A DNA stretch of 64,000 bases, taken from Sphagnum magellanicum. Taxonomy: Eukaryota > Streptophyta > Sphagnopsida > Sphagnales > Sphagnaceae. A program made the translations under genes and the position numbers. The notes under the pieces are model-generated. The model was not told where the DNA came from. It saw only the letters and a list, made by a program, of their open reading frames with translations, and searched no databases. The DNA is taken from the NCBI GenBank assembly GCA_021904315.1, contig CM038916.1, forward strand, positions 310,001 to 374,000, given 5' to 3'. Positions 1-10,779 of this stretch are shown in pieces. How positions within the stretch are numbered: position 1 is the stretch's first letter; the number at the start of each line of letters is the position of its first letter.

Positions 1-1671
1 GCTTTCTACTCAAACTCATGGAGGTGGACGAGGAAACTTTGGAGGAAGAGGAAGTCGTGGAGGTCGTGGTGGAAGCCATCGAGGTCAACAACCAAATAGC
101 GATTCAAATTGCTACTACTTGCGGGAAACCTGGGCACATGGCCAAGAACTGTTATCAAAGGGAGCATGATGCACGAAGTGGAAAGCTGCAACAAGGGAAT
201 TATGCATCAACTAGCAATCAAGGTGATGAGCAACTGTTTGTGATGCAGCACATGGCAAATTCAATGATAGGAGGTGTATAAGACAACAATGTCTAGTATG
301 TGGATTCTGGAGCTTCAAACCACATGACTAGCCATGGAGAATGGTTTAGAGACGCAAAGGATTTGAAGACACCAGGGTTTGTGGAAACTGGTGATGACAC
401 TACACATCCCATCACACAAATTGGCAAGGTGCCATTGTCCATGCAAGATGGGCAAACAAAGTACCTGAAAGATGTACTTCATGTTCCAACCATAACAAAA
501 AATTTGGTCTCCGTAGGCCAGATGGTGGAACAAGGTTTACAGGTGACATTCAACCCAAATGGATGTTTTGTGGAAAACATGAAGAACCAAGGCAAATTGA
601 TTGCAAAAGGAGAAAGGAATGGACGAATGTTCACCTTGGATGTGAACATGCCTGAGGTGAATTCCATGTTATTCACACATGGAAAAGGAGTTGGAGACAT
701 TGGAATTTGGCACAAGCGGGTTGGCCATGTTAATCTCCAACGTTTTAAGCTCATGGAGAAACAAAATCTTGTTGGAGGTCTTCCCACATTTGGATGCAGT
801 GAGGCGCATACTGAGGTACATAAAACATACCTTGCAGTGTGGAATTTTTTATGAAGCCAAGAGCCAGCTACAAGTACATGGATACACAGATGCTAATTGG
901 GCTGGCAATGTTTCAGATAGAAGATCAACCAGTGGTTTCATGTTTTCTTTTGGAAGTGGTGCTATTAGTTGGAGCAGTAAGAAACAACCAACAGTTGCAC
1001 TATTAAGCACAGAGGCAGAATACTGAGGTGCAGCAATTGCTGCATGTGAAGTAGTTTGGTTACAAAAACTACTCTCAGATTTGGGACAGTCAGTGGATGC
1101 TCCTGTTGTCATCTATTGTGATAACATTAGTAGCATACTACTTGCTAACAACCCGGTCTATCATGCTAGGACAAAGCACATTGAGGTGCACTATCACTTC
1201 ATTAGAGAAAAAGTTCTAGCAAAAGAAATTGACCTTATTCATGTCAGTACCGAAGATCAAGTTGCTGACATTTTCACAAAGGCTTTAGGTACAGACAAGC
1301 TAAGGAAGTTTAGAAAAATGCTTGGTGTACTAGAAGTGGATTTGAGCTTGAGGGGGAGTGTTGAGAATTCAAGTTCAACTAGTTAGGTTTCATTAGTTAC
1401 TGGAATAAGAAAGTAACTAGGTTACTTTCACAAGGTTGAATTACTTTCGTTACTTATTTTAATTTGGTTATTTGTGGTTTGGTCTTGTAGTTAAATACCT
1501 TGGTGTTGATGGTTTGCTTCTCTTTTCTTCATTACACAAGTTTTTGTATTTCATGTGACAAGAACCTTGGAGAGTTCTTAATGATGTGCTTTGTGTTGTG
1601 AGCGTTATGTTGTAGTTTCCTTTCAATAAAGATTTATGTTTGCACTTGAATAGATCTCCTATTTGTTAACA
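1..1671 (+). mobile_element. Copia (Ty1) LTR retrotransposon fossil, 3' portion
   Basis: Recognisable parts in order are a gag CCHC zinc-knuckle segment (CGKPGHMAKNC near 120-160), an aspartic protease active-site region with DSGASNHMT at about 300-330, a pre-integrase GAG segment (IWHKRVGHVNL near 700-735), and an RNase H block (YTDANWAG to STEAEY, about 880-1023, then on to about 1330). A purine-rich tract precedes the 3' LTR at 1359. The element is broken and internally incomplete, with several interruptions; the 5' end lies outside the window. Family assignment rests on the Copia-type protease, pre-integrase and RNase H motifs. Age cannot be set because the 5' LTR is absent, but the state of decay suggests an old copy. 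Confidence 0.9.
1359..1671 (+). repeat. 3' LTR of the Copia fossil
   Basis: This 313-bp LTR begins TGTTGAG directly after a GAGGGGGAG polypurine tract and ends GTTAACA, giving the usual TG...CA ends with a short inverted repeat (TGTT/AACA). An AATAAA polyadenylation-like signal lies at about 1625. No 5' partner is available in this window. Confidence 0.75.
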
Positions 1672-2360
1672 CGCCTAACCCTCAAAGTTGGCATCCCTGT
1701 TATCTTATTAAGAAATCTCGATGCGGCCTCAAGATTTTGTAATGGGACCCGTTTAATCATTTGACGCCTGGCACGGAGATTAATCATCACACAGATCATT
1801 GGTGGCGCGCATGTGGGGAATATTGTCAACATACCGCACATCACCATAACAACAAACCGTTTGAAGTGGCCATTCACCCTACAAAGGCGCCAATTCCCCT
1901 TGCAATTGGCATTCGCTATGACCATTAACAAGGCATAAGGTCAGACCATGAAAATCGTTAGCATTTACTTACTTGAACCTATCTTCACCCATGGCCAATT
2001 GTATGTAATTCTGTCATGAGTTATGCGTGTGAATGACGTCTATGTTTTTTGCCCAAATGGTAGGATGACGACCAATGTTGTTTATATGGAATTGTTGCGA
2101 TGATCTCTCTTCTCTATCTCTTGCCTACTTTTCTCTTTCGATGGGTCGAAATTCCCACATTCAAATCACGGGTTGAAATTCCCTACATTGGATGCAAAAA
2201 TGGCTGCAACGAAAGCTACGTTCATGATATGCGACTGTTGAAAATAGATTGCTTCCTAAATTCTTACTGTCCCATCGAACGAAAATTATCCCAACTTAAA
2301 ACTATTAATTAAACAATTTTCAAGGTTGTATCAATCCTTTCTCCTAATCATTTTGTTTAC
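1672..2360. other. spacer, no gene recognised
   Basis: This is unremarkable sequence between the Copia LTR and the palindromic element. Short open frames such as 2100-2312 show no recognisable motif and are treated as chance. Confidence 0.6.
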
Positions 2361-3935
2361 AAAATGGGTGTCCATGTGCTTGATTTGGTAATTCGGGATT
2401 GGTGAATCCTCCAAAATGTTCGCATTCATCAACAAATTGTGCCAAAATTTTGGGCCAAAACTAATTTGATTGGCCCATTGTTCCCAAAAGAATGAAACTA
2501 TGGAGGCTCCTCAAAATAGAAGGTTTTGTTTTGATGTATATAGTTCCTCCCCTTAGGCCCACTTATATAAGTGAAAATGCCAAAGCATATGGGCTAAAAG
2601 TGAGGTGCTTATATATGGAGAACATGTTGGGGAACACATTGTGAACTTGGGGAACATTATGGGAACCCATTAAGAACTTAAAAGGAACATCGTGAGAACA
2701 CATTAAGAAACATGGAAAATTGAAAAAAAAATCTTCCCTATCCCCCCCTAACTTGGGCCTTCCTATTGGTTGAAAGGAAAATAAATCCTTTCCTCTCACC
2801 CCCCCCCCCCCTGCGGCCGCCCGCAATAAAACTTGCATGGAAAGTCCAGTGTCCACTCTTGATAGTCCACTCTCCACACCAAATACACTTGAAAAAAAAA
2901 ACCTCCCCTCTAACCTGCAACCTCCCAACCCTAAACCCAAAAGTTAAAACAAAAAAATCCAAGGCACCCTAAAAGCATGATTGCATTTCCCATTGATTGG
3001 ATGAAATTTCTCTCTTCAAAAAGGTTCATCACAATTTTTCGCTTGGGCTATTACCCGTTGTAAAGAACACCTCGACTATATAGGTGAGAAGGGGAGGATT
3101 TTGGGCAAAACATATGGGTTTGATATTAGGTGCTATTGGGAACACCCTTGGGGAACACATTGAGAACTTGGGGAACAACTTGGGAACATGGTAGGAACAC
3201 ATCAGCAACTCATGAAAAAAAAAACCTCCCCCCCTTTCCCCCTCCCCCCAAAACCAAAATTAAAAAGCCGGGGTGCCTGAATGGATGTTACACCTTCCCA
3301 TCGGCTACATGCAATTTTTATTTCCAAAACTGTTAGTTACCTTTTTAGCCTAGGTTAATGGCAAGGAAATAAATTTGGGGAAATAGTCACCTCTCCTATT
3401 AATTAAATGAGGCGCTTCCCAAGTTTTTTTTTGGGGCAACGTGCTAATTTGATTGGCCCATCACTCCAAAAAAAAGAAATAATGGAGACTCCCCAAAACA
3501 GAAAGCTCTATTTTGAATTGTACAGTTCCTCCCCTTTGGCCCACCTATATAGGTGAAAGGAGGACACCATTTTCCAAGGCATATAAAAGTGAGGAGGTAT
3601 GGAAAAAATGTTAGGGAAAATATTGGGAACCCATTGGGAACTTGAAAGGAACATAATGTAAACACATTGGGAAGTCAGGAAAAATGAAAAAAAATCTTTC
3701 CTCCCCGCCCCATCCCAAAACATAAAAGGGAAAAAAACAAGGCACTTTGAGTGCATGTTCGGGCCTTCCAAATTGGCTGCATGAAATTTCTCTTCCCAAA
3801 AGACTTCATCACCATTTTTGGCATGGGCTAACGCCCCTTGCAAAGAACACCCCACTTATTCAGTGTTGGGGCACATTTGATTTTTTAAAATAATTGATGG
3901 TAGAAGTGGACAAAATGGACTTTAATACATATTGG
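2361..3935 (+). repeat. left inverted arm of the palindromic element
   Basis: Contains three diverged tandem units starting near 2465, 3000 and 3447. Units 1 and 3 share AATTTGATTGGCCCAT, the C-rich box and the TATATA palindrome, about 980 bp apart. The boxes ending in GTAAAGAACACC (near 3060) and GCAAAGAACACC (near 3840) recur about 780 bp apart. Open frames read in this arm are low-complexity shadows. Confidence 0.8.
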
Positions 3936-4316
3936 GGGTGGGGTGTCCTAGAAAAAATCTACCTATTCAAAGTTTTTTTCAAATTTCTTTACCATCTCAT
4001 TCATGTTTACTGTCTCATCACTGCCAATATTCAGTGGCTCCTGGAAGTCTGATTTTGTCAACCTGCAAATGGAATTAAGGATCTCATAACCTAAGAGAGA
4101 CATTATCTTTTCCCATAAGAATCACTAACTGATTCAAGCAAAAAAATTGCAAAAATCTCCACTCAACCCTGTGTCTACATACATACTTTCCTGCCATGTC
4201 CACTTGAAAAACAATAGAGGAAAGAATTGGGACATTATTGAAGTAGTTCACAACTGGCTGTACAACTGATTGTACAAACCTTATCTCCATGAATCTTATC
4301 ACCCCCAACTTCAGAG

Positions 4317-5026
4317 TCAGGGGAACCCATCATTGTACTTATAATTTCCCACAAACATCAACATGTTTTGATCTAGAGAATCACTTAGTGAAACGTCCAA
4401 ACTACTATAGTTGTTCTCAACATCAAGTTGCCTGAGCATTTCATACACCCCAACACCTGCTGACACTGAAAGATTCAAGGAATGCACAAATGTGTCATTC
4501 ATTGGAAATCGCATAGTACCCCTTGCATATGGCCCACAATGGCACTCCTCTAATGCTGCAAGAGGAAGGCCATCAACTTCAGATCTAAACAAAAGCCAGT
4601 CACCTGGCCTGTACTTAACATCCTGCACCCACTCAACCCTTCATCCTAACTTCAGAAAATATCCTAGAGAACACAAACCTTGCATCACATATTTCATCAT
4701 GCTGGATTTCCGTCATTGGAACATTGTCCATGGTTAGAAGACTTATTCACCTTTCAAGTGCTCAGCACACTCATTGATTAGTCTAGCCTTTAACCCCATT
4801 CTTTGAAGGAGAATCAAAAGTCAAAGTCTTTTTAGAGTGCATATCTAGCTTCAGAAATCTATAACTTTTTGAAGATTCTGTCTCCTCTCACCAAAAAAGA
4901 TTCAGTGCTAAAATCATGTCATCTATCGTTTGCTGGTACAATGCTTGCAGAATAGGTGGAAGGGAAACAAACCGTGTGAACATGTTTACCATGTTTTGTG
5001 AATGCAAGTAGTCTCTTCTCCCCCTC
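4317..5026 (-). pseudogene. captured fragment of a TrmL-like SpoU tRNA/rRNA 2'-O-methyltransferase gene (two exons and intron)
   Basis: Two minus-strand exons join in phase 0. Exon 5026-4973 encodes EGEKRLLAFTKHGKHVHT. Exon 4622-4317 continues DVKYRPGDWLLF and carries GTMRFPMNDTF and SLNLSVSAGVGVYEMLRQL. These are C-terminal motifs of the SpoU/TrmL trefoil-knot family, which transfers a methyl group from S-adenosylmethionine to a ribose 2'-OH, in TrmL at the tRNA wobble base. The intron (4972-4623) has GT...AG ends, so genomic DNA rather than cDNA was captured. The N-terminal half of the enzyme is absent; the homology stops near the right arm at 5153. Family-typical FGSE reads FRSE, RIPM reads RFPM and VRSLNLS reads VHSLNLS, which suggests decay. 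Lying wholly between the arms, it looks like transposon cargo, not a working gene. Confidence 0.8.
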
Positions 5027-5152
5027 CTGCAATTGCACCACAATCTATGATCCTAAAACAAACATAACTACACTCAATTAACACTGCATGATCAATCATC
5101 AATGATAAAATTCAGGCAACTAATTACAACATCAAAATGTCCAAAAGACTAA

Positions 5153-6727
5153 AGTGTTATGTATCAAAGTCCATTTTGTCCACTTCTACCCATCAATTAT
5201 TTTTAAAAATCAAATGTGCCCCAACACTGAATAAGTGGGGTGTTCTTTGCAAGGGGCGTTACCCCATGCCAAAAATGGTGATGAAGTCTTTTGGGAAGAG
5301 AAATTTCATGCATCCAATGGGAAGGCCCAAGCATGCATTCAAGGTGCTTTGTTTTTTTTCCTTTTATGTTTTGGGGGGGGGGAGAGATTTTTTTTCATTT
5401 TTCCCGACTTCCCAATGTGTTCGCACTATGTTCTTTTCAAGTTCCCAATGGGTTCCCAATATTTTCTCCATACCTCCTCACTTTTATATGCCTTGGAAAA
5501 TGGTGTCCTCCTTTCACCTATATAGGTGGGCCGAAGGGGAGGAACTGTATAATTCAAAATAGAGCCTTCTATTTTGGGGAGTCTCCATTATTTCTTTTTT
5601 TTGGAGTGATGGGCCAATCAAATTGGCACGTTGCCCAAAAAAACTTGGGAAGCACCTCATTTAATTAATAGGAGAGGTGACTATTTCCCCAAATTTATTT
5701 CCCTGCCATTAGCCTAGGCCAAAAGGTAACTAATAATTTTGGAAATAGAAATTGCATGCAGCCAATGGGAAGGTGCAGCATCCATTTAGGAGCCCCAACT
5801 TTTTAATTTGAGTTTTGGGGGGAGGGGGGAGGGGGGAAAGGTTTTTTTTTATATGAGTTGCTGATGTGTTCCTACCATGTTCCCAAGTTGTTCCCCAAGT
5901 TCTTAATGTGTTCCCCAAGGGTGTTCCCAATAACACCTAATATCAAACCCATATGTTTTGCCCAAAATCCTCCCCTTTTCACCTATATAGCCGAGGTGTT
6001 CGTTGTGAGGGATAACAACCCAGGCGAAAAATTGTGATGAACTTTTTTTAGGAGAGAAATTTCATCTAGCCAATGGGAAATGCAATCATGCTTTTAGGGT
6101 GCCTTGGATTTTTTCTTTTTAAGTTTTGGGTTTAAGGTTGGGAGGTTGCAGGTTGGAGGGGAGGTTTTTTATTTCAAGTGTATTTGGTGTGGAGAATGGA
6201 CTATCCAGAGTGGACAATGGATTTTCCATCCAAGTTTTATTGGGGGCGGCCAGGGGGGGGTGGGGAGGAGAGGATTTATTTTCCTTTCAGCTAATAAAAG
6301 GGCCCAAGGTGCCTTGCTTTTATTCCTTTTAAGTTAAGGGGGGGATAGGGAAGATTTTTTTTCAGTTTTCCCTGTTTCCTAATGTGTTTTCACGATGTTC
6401 CTTTTAAGTTCATAATGGGTTCCCACAATGTTCCCCAAGTTCATAATGTGTTCCCCAACATGTTCTCCATATAAGCACCTCACTTTTAACCCATATGTTT
6501 TGGCACTTTCACCTATATAGGTGGGCCCAAGGGGAGGAACTATATACATCAAAACATAACCTTCTATTTTGAAGAGCGTCCATAGTTTCATTTTTTTGGG
6601 AGCAATGGGCCAATCAAATTAGTTTTGGCCCAGAATTTTAACATAGTTTGTTGATGAGAGCGAACATTCTGGAGGATTCACCAATCCCAAATTACCGAAT
6701 CAAGCATGTGCGAACACCCATTTTTTT
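5153..6727 (-). repeat. right inverted arm of the palindromic element
   Basis: Reverse complement of the left arm, in mirror order: the inner unit starts near 5153 with the GTCCATTTTGTCC box shared with 3906-3930, and the outer end lies near 6727. Overlapping open frames here mirror those of the left arm and are not genes. Confidence 0.8.
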
Positions 6728-9189
6728 AGATAGTGAAGGTAATTCTTTTTGTGGAGTAATAAGGTGTTGACCTTGTCCCCTAGTCTTACCCCCTAGAGAA
6801 TAATAATGATCAAGGGCTGCAATTTCACCTTTTAACACAAATTTTTAGTCCCATGGAGCACAAAATTTTGCTTATTGTTGTAATGTAACGAGTTGTTAAC
6901 AAAACTCAAAAGAAAATTTGGTTTATTATATTTGTTAATTGATGAAGAACCAAAAACAACAATTGTGGATGAAGGTACATCACCATTTAGAAAGGCAAAC
7001 TATTTTAGGTTGTTGGGGCTTTGTTCACCATTTCAAACTACAAGAAAAAAATGTATTTAGGATGAAAACACATTAAGGTGGCTAAGTTTCAACAGATTAA
7101 AGTCCCTTTTCAAAGTCCTTTTCTTATGTAATTAAAAATTGATTTAAAATATGAATATTTAGATTATATTGAAAATAACATTTTTTTCCAATTTCAAGTC
7201 ATGATGCTATAAGACATATAAAAAATACCACAAAAGAAAAATTTCAAAAATAATTTTAAATTTTAAAAAAAATTTAAAAAATTATAATTTTGGGATTTTG
7301 AAAGGTTCATAATATAATATATTAAAATCACATTTTATTTTTTCAATGGATCTTTAGTTTTTTAAACATAATTCATCTAATATACCAAAGTTTCAAACAC
7401 ATAAGATTAACACATTGTAAGATAAAATTCCATATCCATGAGTTTTGCAAGGCATGATAGAATTTGTCACCAAGATTCAAAAGTCCAAAAACTCATTAAA
7501 TATCTATGATTTTGATGTGTTGTTTTGCATTTTTAAAATGCCAACTCTATTAGCATTGTATATGCGAGTCCTTTTTTTTGGTATTTCAATGAAAATTTTA
7601 ACATTTTATATTTAAGTTTCAAATAAATGCAAAAAAAACTACAAGTGTGACACCTAAAAAAGGATTGTGAACTGTGCTTTCACCCTTTAGATTTTTCTTT
7701 TTACATCCTTTTTTTTAAAAAATAATTCCCCACACACACACACAAATTTTAGTTGAAAACCTTAACTATTTGCCCACCTATAAGTGCTGGAAAACTTAGT
7801 CTTGTTGTTGGACACACACACACCTTAATTAAAAGCCTTAATTGTTAGAAACCCAATGTTGTTGCGACTAGTTCGAAACACCACCTTAGCTAGAAACCTT
7901 AGTTGTTCACCAACCTATGGGTGAATTCATTATAAAAGGAGCCAAAAACACCAGGGATTCAATGTTTTGTAATGACTGGGTTTAATCATATTTTACACCA
8001 TTCATTTTGAAATATATAAAAAATTTCACCCAACTTTTGGCAATGTTATCTACTTATATACATTTATGAATTTCAAGTATAGAAAACTAAATGTGTAGAC
8101 AAAATGATTATCCTTTGAATATAAAAAGTGATTACATTTCCAAAATAAACTACACATCCCAAAATTGTATATTAAATTGAACTTTACATTATTTAAACAA
8201 AGATAATCACATAAAATCATTTTTTTAACATACAAAAGTTTTAAATTGAAAATAATTTATGCATTTCTCAAGACAACATGATAAAAATCAATGAAATAAA
8301 ATATTTAATTAATATTGTTTCCTCCATAAATCTATCCATGCCTTTCACCATATAAAAAATGAACAACTTTTGTTAAAGACACATCATGAAATTTTGTAAT
8401 TTAGAAGGCCAAAAGCACATTTGAACCAAATGTGTAGATATGTGTAACAAATAAGTTTTTTATAAATCTCAACTCCTTTTGCACTTTTAATCATCAATAT
8501 GAATCTCCCTTCAAATTTTAAGAATGAATGGTGCACATTTGATAAACAAAAAGGATGTTCAAAACTAAAAGCACTATTTGACGACTACATTTTAAGTGTT
8601 TTATGTGCATGAAAGGACTTTCAAAACTTAATGAAATGACTTTAAATTTGTGGAAGATCAAAATCATTAGCAAATAAATATAATTGCAAAAAAAAAAGTA
8701 ATTTGAATAAATACATTACACAAACTTATCTTTCAAAGTAGACATGGTACAATATCACATTGCATTTAACAACTACTTTGGCTCTTTTTACTATGAATGC
8801 ACCCCTATAATTCCAAAAAACCCAATGTTGTTGTTGGAAACAACATTTTAATTAAAAGCAATTCTCCACACACACACACAAAACACACATAGGAAATTGG
8901 AAACACAAATTGGAAATGAAACCTACTTTGCTAGGATCTTAGGACTTACTAATGGATGAACTGGAAACCTATTACAACTCGAGCTCTTGTTGACATGTTG
9001 ATCATTAAACCTTATTGTATGTCCTACTTGACTTGTTATTGCCACTTGATTTGTTACAAGTCCAGTTTGAACTTTTGTAGTTGGCATGCAATTTGTTGCA
9101 AGTCTTGTTCAAATTGATGTTGCCCTTCAACTTGCTACTATAACTCATTGTTGCTAATTCATTATTTGTTTGACAACTTGGTAAACACC
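6728..9189. other. AT-rich spacer with short (CA)n tracts
   Basis: No gene recognised. (CA)n runs occur near 7732, 7812 and 8870, embedded in a loosely repeated module containing CCCAATGTTGTTG and AACCTTAGTTGTT-like strings (7740-7930 and 8820-8890). Open frames are short and unlike known proteins. Confidence 0.6.
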
Positions 9190-9740
9190 CACACATAAAG
9201 ATTATGAACTTGGGAACTTGAACATGAATTGCTAAAAATTTACCTATTCAACAACCTAATGCACAAATTAAAGACTTGAACATTGGAAACATTAAAACTA
9301 TTTGGATCATGAACTTGGAACACACTAGAAACTTGAGCACCATGAACACAAACGTGGAACACCTTGGAAACATGAACACCATTACACCCACACATTGGAA
9401 ATTTAAGCATGAACTTGGAGCACACTAAAAACCTAGAAACTTAAGCAAAAACTTGGAGCATGCTAGAAAATTGGAAACTTGAACAAGAACTCAAAACACA
9501 CAAAACACCTAGAAACTTGAACATGAACTACTTGGAACACATTGGAAACTTGAAAACCTGAGCAAGAATTTAGAGCACATTAGAAACTTGGAAACGTTAA
9601 CATGAACTTGAAGCACACTCGAAACATGGAAACCTAAGCATGAACTACTTGAAGCACATTGGAAACTTGAACATGAACCTTGGAACACATTAGAAATCTG
9701 AACATGAAGCTAAAAACTTGAGCACAACCCTAGAAATTGG
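9190..9740 (+). repeat. degenerate minisatellite
   Basis: About 550 bp built from loosely conserved copies of a motif of roughly 25-40 bp: ACTTGGAGCACATT followed by GGAAACTTGAACATGA. Variants such as GAACTTGGAACACACT (9311) and GAACTACTTGGAACACATT (9524) recur many times. An open frame across it (9240-9425) is a by-product of the repeat. Confidence 0.75.
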
Positions 9741-10547
9741 ACACCTTGCACAATGATCTTTAAAATCAAAGGCAAATGATTGTAGGGTTTAAGCTTTGAT
9801 TTTAGGGTTTGGGTGCTATTTATCCTAATTAATAATTTACCTGAGTTTGAGAACATATCCAAGGTTGTGAAACAAGTATATTTTTTCAGATTTATATTTT
9901 TTGAATATGCATTGAATTAAGGAATATTGATTTTGGAAAAAAAAAAAAAGGTAAGATAAATAATATGCCTCATTTGTACCTGGTGGGTATATATTCAGGT
10001 AAGTGATATACCTGCACAACACTGGTCATGAGATCTCTTTTTAAGAGTAATCGCTTTTTGGCAGGGTGCTAGGGATAGGGGGGTTCTTGGTTTGATGTCC
10101 TGTCTAGGTTTGGAGAACGGTGCAGAGGAGGAGAGGGGGAGGCAGGGGGATGAGATACTTGTCTTGAGTTACTCTTAAGATAAGGACATCTTAATGGGCC
10201 ATCTTAATCCCTAACTTGATCTAGGGACATCCCTTTTGGCAACCTTTCTTTTTGGATTGGCAAGGATTTAGGGTTGAGGGTGAGCTGAAAACACACATCC
10301 ATACATACAAAGGTTGTGCAATTCATATAAAGATGTGAATCAATCCACTTGAAAGATGTGGATTTCTGTAACCAAACCCAAAACCCAACTACGTCATCAA
10401 GAAAAAGAGATTACAGTAACCTCTCTATAAATTATTCAAGTGTGCACAAGCACATCATCTGATAAAATTACAAGCTTGCGCAAGCATCTACCTGTAATCT
10501 GGTGCTCCAGATTGCTTACAAACTGGCAAAAGGGGAGGTGCGCAACA
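9741..10547. other. spacer with a possible small inverted-repeat element
   Basis: Mostly anonymous sequence. TTAAGAGTAA at 10041-10050 and its reverse complement TTACTCTTAA at 10169-10178 bracket a 118-bp G-rich interior, suggesting a MITE-sized element of about 138 bp. No transposase gene is present. Confidence 0.35.
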
Positions 10548-10660
10548 ACATCCTACCCATCACCAGTTCCTTCACCATGTATATCCACCATGCATATGCG
10601 AGATATGGATATCTTTCTTTCTACACAAAGTGTTGAGTTGAATACTCTTTCTGGAAATGA
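10548..10660 (-). repeat. tandem duplicate of the last ATXR5/6-type exon end
   Basis: On the minus strand this block encodes FQKEYSTQHFV followed by a stop, and continues into sequence matching that downstream of the true terminal exon. The second copy is at about 10706-10818 (FQKEYPTQYFV). The two lie about 158 bp apart in direct orientation, so part of the exon plus its 3' flank has been duplicated. Confidence 0.75.
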
Positions 10661-10687
10661 TTTAGGGTTTAGGGTTTAGGGTTTAGT
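10661..10687 (+). repeat. interstitial telomere-type TTTAGGG repeats
   Basis: About three and a half TTTAGGG units (plant telomere type) sit exactly between the two copies of the duplicated exon end. Single TTTAGGG or GGTTTGGG strings also occur near 9800 and 11060. Confidence 0.85.
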
Positions 10688-10779
10688 ACTAGTACAAGCA
10701 CTTACCTACATCCTATCCATCACCAATTTCTTCATTATGTATATCCACATGCATATGCAGGATGTGGGTGTTTTTCTTT

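Larger units (their letters stand above)
2361..6727. mobile_element. large palindromic (foldback) DNA element with ~1.57 kb inverted arms and captured cargo
   Basis: The left arm (about 2361-3935) reappears as its reverse complement at about 5153-6727, with moderate divergence along the whole length. For example, the outer left segment AAATGGGTGTCCATGTGC at 2362 mirrors GCATGTGCGAACACCCATTT near 6704. The middle (about 3936-5152) is unique and holds a host-gene fragment. Each arm contains at least three diverged tandem units sharing a CCTCCCC...CACCTATATAGGTG box, GGAACACATTG-type strings and an ATGAAATTTCTCTTC box. Long inverted termini around a captured gene piece are typical of Mutator-like/Pack-MULE or foldback elements. 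No transposase and no convincing target-site duplication was found, so the superfamily is undecided. Confidence 0.85.

Noticed and set aside
2563-3855. Several minus-strand open frames of 70-125 codons in the left arm
   Set aside because: They are low-complexity, mirrored in the other arm, and share no motif with known proteins; they are by-products of the repeat.
10661-10687. Telomere-type repeat as a chromosome end or origin signal
   Set aside because: Only about 3.5 units, internal, and flanked by unique sequence on both sides; an interstitial repeat is enough.
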